Positions 57,513 to 64,000 of a stretch of 64,000 bases of DNA are shown here, piece by piece. Position 1 is the stretch's first letter. Each line of letters opens with the position of its first letter. This DNA is from CAZYTX01 sp964650485. Lineage in GTDB: Bacteria > RBG-13-61-14 > DATKZS01. The notes beneath the pieces were generated by a model. It saw only the letters and a program-made list of their open reading frames with translations. It had not been told where the DNA came from and searched no databases. The position numbers were made by a program, and so were the translations under genes. The stretch lies in NCBI GenBank assembly GCA_964650485.1, contig CAZYTX010000004.1, positions 57,093-121,092 on the forward strand. Direction: 5' to 3'.

Positions 57513-59852
57513 TCACTCTTTATCCTTCTCCCCCAGCACTATTAATGCGTCCAGTGCCTTTACTCCCTTGCCTTTCTCGAACACCATGAGCGGGTTCACG
57601 TCCATCTCCACGATCCTGTCTCGCAGGTCCCATGCCAGCTCCCCTATCCTGCGTATGGTCTCGGCCAGGGCCTCGATGTCCCTTGGCTCCTGTCCGCGCA
57701 CCCCTTCGAGAATCTTCTTTCCCCTGATCTCCTGTATCATGGACTCCGCGTCGGGCATCTCGATGGGCAGTATTCGCAAAGACACGTCTTCGAGAACCTC
57801 CACAAACACCCCGCCCAGGCCGAACACTATGGTCTTGCCGTAGTGCGGGTCAGTGGAGACCCCCACCATGACCTCAGTGCCGGCCTCGACCATCTCCTGC
57901 ACCAGCACCCCGTCCACCCGGGCGGAGTCCGAGTACGCTTTCGCGTTCTCCATGACCTCGCGGAACGCTTCCCTCACCTCGGCCTGGTCCCGGAGACCGA
58001 CCTTGACGCAGCCCGCGTCCGACTTGTGGGCTATGTCCATTGAGTCAACCTTCACCACAACCGGGAAGCCGATCTCTTCCGCCGCGGCCGCGGCCTCGTC
58101 TTCGTCTCTCGCCTGCTTCTCCCTGGTCACGGGGATGCCGTAGTGGGTGAGAATGGTCTTGCTCTCGTGCTCGGAGACCACCCTTTGGTCCCCTTTCAAG
58201 GTGGCGGAGATAGCCACCGCGGTGTCGTCCATCACCGCTTCCATGTAGTCTCGCTCCTGCTCGGCGCGGTGCCTTTCCAGGAAGGAGTTGTAGTCGGTGA
58301 GCTTGGATATGGCCACCACCGCGTCCTCGGGCGTTCTGAAGGCCACCAGTCCGAGCTGCTTGAAAATATCGGGCACGGTGCTGGGGTCGAAAGGCACCGG
58401 CACAATGGGCTTTCCCGAGGACCGCATCAGCCTTTTTATCTCCTCTGCGAACACGTCGTCGCTCCACTTCCTGATCTCGCGGAGGTTGAACCCGCCCGAG
58501 CGGCCCTTGTCGGATTTCTCCGCCTTCTTCTTTTTCCTGCTTGCGGATAGCGAGCTCCTGAGCCCTTTGAAGATGGCCAGGTTGAAGCGCCATATGCCCA
58601 GGCCGTGCCTTTTGAAGAGCTCCTTCAACACCTTCTTTATGCGCTCGCCTCTGGAGAAGTCCCGGCTGAACTGCATGCCTGTGAGAGCGCCCAGGCTGAT
58701 TATGGAGTCGAAGTTAGGGTCCCGGACCATGGACTCGAGCACGGTGTAGTGTGCCTCCCTGCTCATGGTTCCCACCAGGTCCACCGGGTTCCCGTGGCTC
58801 CAGAACTCGGGCAGCACCTGGTTCACGGCCTCGATGGTGGCGTTTGAGGGCTGTGGCAGCTTGATCCCCTGGCGGGCGCACGCCTCGGTGGTAACAACTC
58901 CCCAGCCGCCTCCCATGGTCATTATTCCCGATCGCCTGCCCTTGGGTATTGGGAGGTAGCCGAAGGTGCGGGCCAGGTTGACCATCTCCTCGGTGCTTGA
59001 CGCCTCGATGATGCCCGACTGCCTGACCATGGCCTGGTACACCCTGTGGGGAGTGCTCACCGCGCCCGAGTGCGATGACGCGGCCTTGGCCCCCTCCTCG
59101 GTGGCCCCCATCTTGAGCGCGATCACCGCCTTGTGGGGGGTGATGCGCCGGGCCACGTGGAGGAACCTGTCCCCGTAGTCAATCCCCTCCAAATACATGA
59201 TGATCACCTTGGTGGCCGGGTCCGCGCCGTAATACTCCAGCACCTGGTCGCAGGTTATCACCGCCTCGTTGCCCGAGCCTATGAAGCGGCTGATGCCCAG
59301 GCCGGCACGGGTGGCCCACCCCAAAAGCTGCACCCCCAGGTTGCCGCTCTGGGAGAGGAATGCCACGTGCCCGGAGGGCGGGTGGGTGAAAGAGCCCATG
59401 GCGAACATGCTGGTGGGCGGCGAGCATATGCCCATGGTGTTGGGCCCGATAAGCCTCATGCCCCGCTCGTGCGCTTTCTTTGCAAGCTCCTTTTCAAGAC
59501 GGGCGCCCTCCTCGCTCATCTCGGAGAAGCCCGAGGAGATCACCACCATGTTCCTGGTGCCTATCTCCGCGGTCTCCTCCAATACATCGAGCACCAGGGA
59601 CGCCGGCACGGTCACCACCACCAGGTCAACCGGGGCCCCTATGTCCCGGAGCCTCTTGAAGGTGGGCAGCCCCTGTACGGAGCTCTCCTTTGGGTTTATC
59701 ATGTAGAGCTCGCCCGCAAAGCCGCCCACCACCAGGTTCAAGGGGATTATGAACCCCCACTTGCCCGGGCCGTTGCTGGCGCCCACCACCGCTACCGAGG
59801 AGGGGTTGAAGAGCGGCTCCCAGCTTTGTATCAATTGTTCGGCATTTTCCAT
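57513..59852 (-). CDS. ADP-forming acyl-CoA synthetase (fused subunits)
   Basis: A 779-residue fusion of alpha and beta subunits of an ADP-forming acyl-CoA synthetase, which turns acyl-CoA, ADP and phosphate into acid, CoA and ATP (or the reverse). Order: CoA-binding domain (VAVVGASNGPGKWGFII; MINPKESSVQGLPTFKRL), flavodoxin-like domains with SQSGNLGVQLLGWATRAGLG and SSHSGAVSTPHRVYQA containing the phosphorylated His, then an ATP-grasp domain at the C-terminus (TREKQARDEDEAAAAAEEIG; FPVVVKVDSMDIAHKSDAGC). A basic insertion (SRKKKKAEKSDKGRSG) divides the middle. In anaerobes such enzymes give ATP from acyl-CoA. The ROK kinase gene is 69 bases upstream. Confidence 0.9.
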   Translation of the reverse strand: MENAEQLIQSWEPLFNPSSVAVVGASNGPGKWGFIIPLNLVVGGFAGELYMINPKESSVQGLPTFKRLRDIGAPVDLVVVTVPASLVLDVLEETAEIGTRNMVVISSGFSEMSEEGARLEKELAKKAHERGMRLIGPNTMGICSPPTSMFAMGSFTHPPSGHVAFLSQSGNLGVQLLGWATRAGLGISRFIGSGNEAVITCDQVLEYYGADPATKVIIMYLEGIDYGDRFLHVARRITPHKAVIALKMGATEEGAKAASSHSGAVSTPHRVYQAMVRQSGIIEASSTEEMVNLARTFGYLPIPKGRRSGIMTMGGGWGVVTTEACARQGIKLPQPSNATIEAVNQVLPEFWSHGNPVDLVGTMSREAHYTVLESMVRDPNFDSIISLGALTGMQFSRDFSRGERIKKVLKELFKRHGLGIWRFNLAIFKGLRSSLSASRKKKKAEKSDKGRSGGFNLREIRKWSDDVFAEEIKRLMRSSGKPIVPVPFDPSTVPDIFKQLGLVAFRTPEDAVVAISKLTDYNSFLERHRAEQERDYMEAVMDDTAVAISATLKGDQRVVSEHESKTILTHYGIPVTREKQARDEDEAAAAAEEIGFPVVVKVDSMDIAHKSDAGCVKVGLRDQAEVREAFREVMENAKAYSDSARVDGVLVQEMVEAGTEVMVGVSTDPHYGKTIVFGLGGVFVEVLEDVSLRILPIEMPDAESMIQEIRGKKILEGVRGQEPRDIEALAETIRRIGELAWDLRDRIVEMDVNPLMVFEKGKGVKALDALIVLGEKDKE

Positions 59853-59921
59853 ATCTTACCTCGCAACTTCACCGGCCTGGATGCCTGGTCCAGTCAAAGC
59901 TCCCGGTGTTTACATCCTCCT

Positions 59922-60881
59922 TTACTTGCGGTACAGGTCAACCAGTGCCGCGGCCCCCATTGCCACCGCGTCCTCCCCAAGCTTTGATCCCACCACCTTT
60001 ACGTGGCGGCCGGACAGGGACACGGACTGCTCGTCCACCGTCCTGCGTATGGTCTTCATGAGGCCGGGGCTGCCTTGCAGCACTCCCCCGCCGATGACCA
60101 GCATGTCCGGGTTGAGAAGGCTTGCGAGGTTTGCGCACAGGAAGCCGAGCGCCTGTTCAGCCTCCTTCCATATCCTTTTCGCGGTCCTGTCTCCCTTGTC
60201 CGCAGCCATCCTTATCACCCTGGTGTTTATCTTTTCCAGGTCGGACTTCGCCATCTTGAGCGCAAGGCGGCCGTGGCCTTTCTTCACCGCCCGGCGCATC
60301 CTCCGCTCCATGGGCATGCCCCCGCCGTAGGCCTCGAAGCACCCTCTCCTGCCGCAGTCGCACAAAAGCCCGGCCGGCCGGAAGATCATGTGCCCCACCT
60401 CGCCCGCGGTGCCGGTAGCCCCTTCCACCAGCCTGCCGTTTGCCACTATGCCGCCGCCTATGCCGGAGCCCACGAATATGGCAACCATGTCCTGTGCACC
60501 CTGGCCGACGCCGTAGACGAACTCGCCCCAGGCCGCGGAGTTCACGTCGTTCGCCATGTACACCTTCATGGCAAGGCTCTCCTCCATGAGCTCGATGAAT
60601 GGCACCTCGTGCCAGTGCAGGTTGGGCGAGATGTCAATGTAGCCGGTCTTGGGGTTTGAAAAGCCCGCTATGCCCACTGCCACCGACTCGACCTGGGAAG
60701 GCCTCTTCTTGTGTTTTTTCAAGAGGCCCCGGACTTGGCGCGAGCACTTGTCCACTATCGGCCCGGGCTGTCCGTCACTCTCGGTCCTGATCTTTACCCG
60801 GTCAATGACCTTTCCGGCCCGGGTTATCATGATGAGCCTGGTGCTGGTGGCCCCTATGTCAATTCCGATCCTTACCTTCAT
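59922..60881 (-). CDS. ROK-family sugar kinase
   Basis: A 319-residue kinase or regulator-derived kinase of the ROK family, likely glucokinase-like. RIGIDIGATSTRLIMI is the phosphate-binding start, IFVGSGIGGGIVANGRLVEG the substrate loop, and CDCGRRGCFEAYGGG the family's zinc-binding CxCGxxGCxE. No DNA-binding domain is present, so it should be an enzyme. The precise sugar is unknown. Confidence 0.9.
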   Translation of the reverse strand: MKVRIGIDIGATSTRLIMITRAGKVIDRVKIRTESDGQPGPIVDKCSRQVRGLLKKHKKRPSQVESVAVGIAGFSNPKTGYIDISPNLHWHEVPFIELMEESLAMKVYMANDVNSAAWGEFVYGVGQGAQDMVAIFVGSGIGGGIVANGRLVEGATGTAGEVGHMIFRPAGLLCDCGRRGCFEAYGGGMPMERRMRRAVKKGHGRLALKMAKSDLEKINTRVIRMAADKGDRTAKRIWKEAEQALGFLCANLASLLNPDMLVIGGGVLQGSPGLMKTIRRTVDEQSVSLSGRHVKVVGSKLGEDAVAMGAAALVDLYRK

Positions 60882-60965
60882 CTATACTCCCCGCTTGCCG
60901 GCACCCTTTCCGTTTGTGCGCCATTTTTTCCAGAGGTTCAAAACGACATGAAGAAAATCCCCTGC

Positions 60966-61715
60966 CTACTCCTCATTATCTCCCTTGCTTTCGGGGCCGG
61001 AGCTCAGCTTTTCCATGAACGAGCCGGACTCGAGCACGTCCCCGGGCTCCTCGTGGGCCAGGACCATGCCCGCGGATATGATGATCTTGAAGGCCTGCTC
61101 GATGGTAAGGTCAACGGCGTGCACGTCCTCCTCCGGTATCATCAAAAGGTAGCCCGAGGTGGGGTTTGGAGTGGTGGGCACGAACACGCTCCACATCTTC
61201 TCGCCGGTCTTTGTCTCCACCGACTTGTCCGACTCGCGGCTCAAGAATCCCAGGGACCAGATGCCGCGTCTCGGGTACTCGATAAGCACCACGCGGCTGA
61301 AGTTGCCCCTGCCAGAGAAGATGGCCTGCAAAAGCTGCTTCAAGGACGAGTACACCATGCCCATGAGCGGGATGCGGTCAACTATCCTCTCCCCCACGGA
61401 CACGGTCCACTTGCCGGCCCTGTTCTTGGTGAAAAGCCCCACCAGGGCGGTAAGGAACAAGAGCACGACTATGGCGGTGATGAACTCCAGGATGTGAATG
61501 GAGTTCATTATCCATTGCGCAAAAAAGGACGGAAACACCGATGACAGGGCCTGCTCGATGCGCTCGTAGTTGATGGGGAGGAAAACAATGGTGTTGTAGA
61601 GCCACACCGAGAGCTTTACAAGCACGTAGACTGAGACCACCAGGGGCACCACTACCAGTATACCCGAGAGCAAATTGTCCCTTACGAACCTCTTTATTCT
61701 TTCAAACCTGGCCAT
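60966..61715 (-). CDS. DUF502-family membrane protein
   Basis: A 249-residue protein with two membrane helices in the first 100 residues (LLSGILVVVPLVVSVYVLVK; LEFITAIVVLLFLTALVGLF), then the DUF502 core: ERIVDRIPLMGMVYSSLKQL, VVLIEYPRRGIWSLGFLSRE and FVPTTPNPTSGYLLMIPEED. The family is widespread in Gram-negative bacteria without a known role. Its ATG lies 14 bases inside the preceding small gene. Confidence 0.88.
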   Translation of the reverse strand: MARFERIKRFVRDNLLSGILVVVPLVVSVYVLVKLSVWLYNTIVFLPINYERIEQALSSVFPSFFAQWIMNSIHILEFITAIVVLLFLTALVGLFTKNRAGKWTVSVGERIVDRIPLMGMVYSSLKQLLQAIFSGRGNFSRVVLIEYPRRGIWSLGFLSRESDKSVETKTGEKMWSVFVPTTPNPTSGYLLMIPEEDVHAVDLTIEQAFKIIISAGMVLAHEEPGDVLESGSFMEKLSSGPESKGDNEE

Positions 61716-62013
61716 GATAAAAACTCCGATACGATTGAATCAAAATGCTAACAGCACCGCCCCCGCCCGTCAAGCCCGTCAAGCAGGCAATGGGCCTGGA
61801 GTCGCCCTCTATAATGGCGTCAATGTCGGGCTTGTTGCGCTCACGTTGGTCTGGCCGGTCGGATACGGTGAGATTGACTCCCCGCTCTTCTCCCAGATGC
61901 TTGGCAAACTCTTCTATGACTTTATCCAGATCAATGCTGGCCTCTCCCGCATCGGGCAGACTCAGTGAATAGTATTGGCGAACGTCACTTACAAAAACCT
62001 CAGAAAAGCACAT
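61702..62013 (-). pseudogene. Truncated gene with an altered C-terminus
   Basis: A frame of about 103 residues. The centre (VIEEFAKHLGEERGVNLTVS, then DRPDQRERNKPDIDAIIEGD) reads like the start of a larger soluble domain, but after SRPIA it turns into GLTGGGGAVSI and stops. Starts at 62013, 62037 and 62085 are possible, and none has a good site. It overlaps the DUF502 gene by 14 bases. A deletion that removed the rest of the original gene would explain it; an intact small protein is the other option. Confidence 0.4.
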
Positions 62014-62151
62014 TGTTTGTATATATCCTTTATTCATCACCGCGCCCGTAACGCAAGTCTTTTTTTGGCGTGGAAATTTTAGCACACGGAGATATCAACG
62101 GGGGTGACTTTGTGTTTATTAAAGGAGCTTGAATGGGAGTATCGTTTGTGT

Positions 62152-62246
62152 CGCCCATTCAGGGCTTTGTGATGTTGGGATTTCTTTCCCAGGGCTGCGG
62201 GCTACGCCCTTGCCCTGGGCTGTAGGCCCCTCGCCCATTCTGGGCG
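62152..62246. repeat. GC-rich palindromic intergenic element
   Basis: A direct repeat of CGCCCATTC (62152-62160 and 62232-62240) flanks a strong hairpin: CCCAGGGC (62188-62195) pairs with GCCCTGGG (62212-62219). The second CGCCCATTCTGGGCG is itself a hairpin. It looks like a REP-type element; it could also act as a terminator after the MBL-fold gene. Confidence 0.55.
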
Positions 62247-62285
62247 CATAAGGAACTCCTCCCCGCTCCTCTCTCCTGTTTCCTC

Positions 62286-63788
62286 TTACCTCTCTTTTAC
62301 GAACTCGTCTTTTAAGTCCAGGAACTTCAGCAGCCTTCTAAGCTTTTTAAGGCTGGGTATGGTTATGGTTCCTTTCCTGGCGAAAATGAGCTTATCTTCG
62401 ACCAGGCCGGCGATTATATCTTTCATTGTCCCTATGATCACCCCGCTCCTCTCGCTCAGCTCCTCCGGGGTGGTGCGGATGATGAAGCCGTCCTCGGTCT
62501 CAATCCCCTCGTCAATGGCCGCCTGTATGAGCGTGTTCACCACCTTTGAACGCGGGTCCACGTAAAGCAGGTTCTCGATAATCCCGTCCGCGTGGTGGAG
62601 CCTCTGCGCCAGGGTGCGGAAGATGCGGAGCGCCACCCCGAAGTTCTCGAGCACCAGCTTCTCGAAAGCCCTCTTGTCAAAAGCCAGCAGCTTTGTATCA
62701 GACATGGCATAGGCGGACGCGGAGCGCGGCCTGTTGTTGAGCATGGCCATCTCCCCGAAGAAGTCACCCTGTCCGAGCACGGCCAGGGTCTTCTCTTCCC
62801 GTCCCATCCTTCTGGCGATCCTTACTTTGCCCTCCTGTATGATGTACATGAGCTTGCTGAACTCGCCCTGACCGAACACGGTCTCCCCCGCTTTCATTGA
62901 CATGCCGAACTGGTCCGCGAGCCGGTGCCTCTGGTCGTAGAGGTCCGCACCGGGATCGAACTCCATAATCTTGTCAGCCACCTTCTGCTCGATCTCCGGC
63001 TTTTGTGTCTTCGGCTTGCCCCTCTCCAGCCTGATGGCGTCCCCCTTGCGCATCACCGCCAGGTCCCAGTCCTCCTCTGCCTCGATCTGGTCCAGGAGCT
63101 CGCCCAGGTACGTGGGCTTCAGGTGCACCACGTGCACCTTGTGGTCCGGGCCCAGGCCGGCCTTTTTCAGGGACTCGATCAGCGTCTTCGGGGTGAGGTG
63201 CCCGCTTGCCTGGGCCAGGTCCTGCATATCGTTGGGGAAGCTGACCTCGGCTATCAGGCAGTCCACACCCCCCCTCTTCCTGATCCATTCCCATATCCTT
63301 TCGGTCCTGCCGGTGTCGCCGGTGAAAAAGAGGGTGTGGTCAGAGTCAGACACCCGGCAGGCAAACGCGCCCGTGGTGTGGGCCACCGGGAAGGCCTCGA
63401 CCTGGTAAGGCCCGGCCTTGAAAGGGACCTCCATGGATACCGGGTGGAACTGAAGACCCGGTATATGGCCGTCGGAAAAGGATGCCCCAGGAAGGATCGA
63501 GGGTGAGAACAGGTGGTCCCGCACCGCCCGGATCACCGGCTCGGTGGCATAGACCTCCAGGGGGCGGGTGCGCGAGCTCCTGGTGTTCTGGTATATGAAA
63601 CCCAGGCCCATGATATGGTCCAGGTGGGCGTGGGTGAGGATCACGTGGCTCAGTGATTCCTGCTGGGTAAGGTCCAGGGAAGCCGAGGCCCCGCCCGCAT
63701 CAAGCAGCAGCCTCTGGTCTATAATGTAGCTCGTAAGCTCGAAACCGGGGGCTCTTCCCCCGGAGCAACCCAGTATCTTGATCTCCAT
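62286..63788 (-). CDS. MBL-fold phosphodiesterase-like domain fused to a CRP-type regulator
   Basis: A 500-residue fusion. Residues 1-240 are a metallo-beta-lactamase-fold hydrolase like class II cAMP phosphodiesterases and RNase Z, with THAHLDHIMGL (His53, His55, Asp57, His58), FFTGDTGRTERIW and HVVHLKP. Residues 290-400 are a cyclic-nucleotide-binding domain with the phosphate-binding loop FGEMAMLNNRPRSASA. About 430-490 is a CRP-like winged HTH (TTPEELSERSGVIIGTMKDI). One chain may therefore bind, degrade and respond to a cyclic nucleotide. The combination is unusual. The target genes are unknown. Confidence 0.85.
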   Translation of the reverse strand: MEIKILGCSGGRAPGFELTSYIIDQRLLLDAGGASASLDLTQQESLSHVILTHAHLDHIMGLGFIYQNTRSSRTRPLEVYATEPVIRAVRDHLFSPSILPGASFSDGHIPGLQFHPVSMEVPFKAGPYQVEAFPVAHTTGAFACRVSDSDHTLFFTGDTGRTERIWEWIRKRGGVDCLIAEVSFPNDMQDLAQASGHLTPKTLIESLKKAGLGPDHKVHVVHLKPTYLGELLDQIEAEEDWDLAVMRKGDAIRLERGKPKTQKPEIEQKVADKIMEFDPGADLYDQRHRLADQFGMSMKAGETVFGQGEFSKLMYIIQEGKVRIARRMGREEKTLAVLGQGDFFGEMAMLNNRPRSASAYAMSDTKLLAFDKRAFEKLVLENFGVALRIFRTLAQRLHHADGIIENLLYVDPRSKVVNTLIQAAIDEGIETEDGFIIRTTPEELSERSGVIIGTMKDIIAGLVEDKLIFARKGTITIPSLKKLRRLLKFLDLKDEFVKER

Positions 63789-63945
63789 GCCAACGCCCTA
63801 GTGCAATCCAGGATACCACTAACCCGTTGCCTGGAGCAAAAGATGGCACTGTCAATACGGGGAGAGCCGGCTTAGCCTTCTCCGTTCTTTCAACTATCGA
63901 GATCAGTGCCGGGACACTTCCGCCAAGCGGTTCAAGGCTGATTAT

Positions 63946-63964
63946 TTAGTGCCTGTTGCGAAAC
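63946..63964. repeat. Second copy of the CCTGTTGCGAAAC repeat end
   Basis: TTAGTGCCTGTTGCGAAAC matches TTAGTCCCTGTTGCGAAAC at 396-414 except for one base. It lies 36 bases from the window end, so the other end of this element, perhaps an insertion sequence, would be outside. Confidence 0.5.
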
Positions 63965-64000
63965 CTAAAAAAGTCAACAAAAACAATAAAATATAAGCAT

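Overview
The window is a GC-rich stretch of a bacterial chromosome with no rRNA, tRNA, CRISPR array or intact transposase. The gene content suggests an anaerobic Gram-negative bacterium, probably of the Desulfobacterota (former Deltaproteobacteria) or a neighbouring phylum. It has a PyrD/PyrK-type dihydroorotate dehydrogenase, a glycyl radical enzyme, an ADP-forming acyl-CoA synthetase, two non-pyrrolysine MttB-family methyltransferases, a NifX-DUF1847 protein, sigma-54 control, and OmpA/LysM envelope proteins that imply an outer membrane. The lineage is inferred from gene families only.

Left part (1-19 kb): the 3' end of an alpha/beta hydrolase; a minus-strand MaoC-rimI-pyrK-pyrD group; a plus-strand operon of an exported amidohydrolase, a YjbQ protein and a CDP-alcohol phosphatidyltransferase fused to an extra soluble domain; a NosR-like membrane iron-sulfur/FMN protein; priA, PilZ and GNAT genes; a VapBC toxin-antitoxin pair; a plus-strand run ending in arginine decarboxylase (pdaD) and agmatinase (speB), i.e. 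arginine to putrescine; then an FAH-family hydrolase and an orphan sucD.

Middle (19-42 kb): a Tat-type sulfatase; a NifX-DUF1847 gene coupled to an unknown Cys-rich protein, with a possible sigma-54 promoter; a glycyl radical enzyme coupled to a split-barrel flavin-type protein; a lipoprotein penicillin acylase; a cell-envelope cluster of three PD40-repeat paralogues (two with OmpA domains) around an AMIN-LysM protein; then MATE, CPBP protease, zinc-ribbon, uvrD/pcrA and dut genes.

Right part (41-54.5 kb) is the most interesting. A sigma-54 activator without a sensory domain faces an AT-rich region ending in a near-perfect -24/-12 promoter. Downstream lies a tightly packed operon: receiver-like protein, proA, GCS2-type ligase, MttB paralogue, DUF362 ferredoxin, second MttB paralogue, SAM methyltransferase, and a quaternary-amine ABC transporter (ATPase, permease, MarC protein, binding protein). 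The binding protein appears circularly permuted: its two half-domains are in reversed order. No corrinoid protein is present. This looks like uptake and demethylation of a betaine-like compound, with unusual partners.

The end (54.5-64 kb) has a HEPN-MNT pair, an IlvD/Edd dehydratase, a GNAT, an ADP-forming acyl-CoA synthetase, a ROK kinase, a DUF502 protein, a truncated gene, and a fusion of a metallo-beta-lactamase phosphodiesterase-like domain with a cyclic-nucleotide-binding/HTH regulator. Several families of palindromic intergenic elements are scattered between operons; one has a likely 6-bp target duplication.
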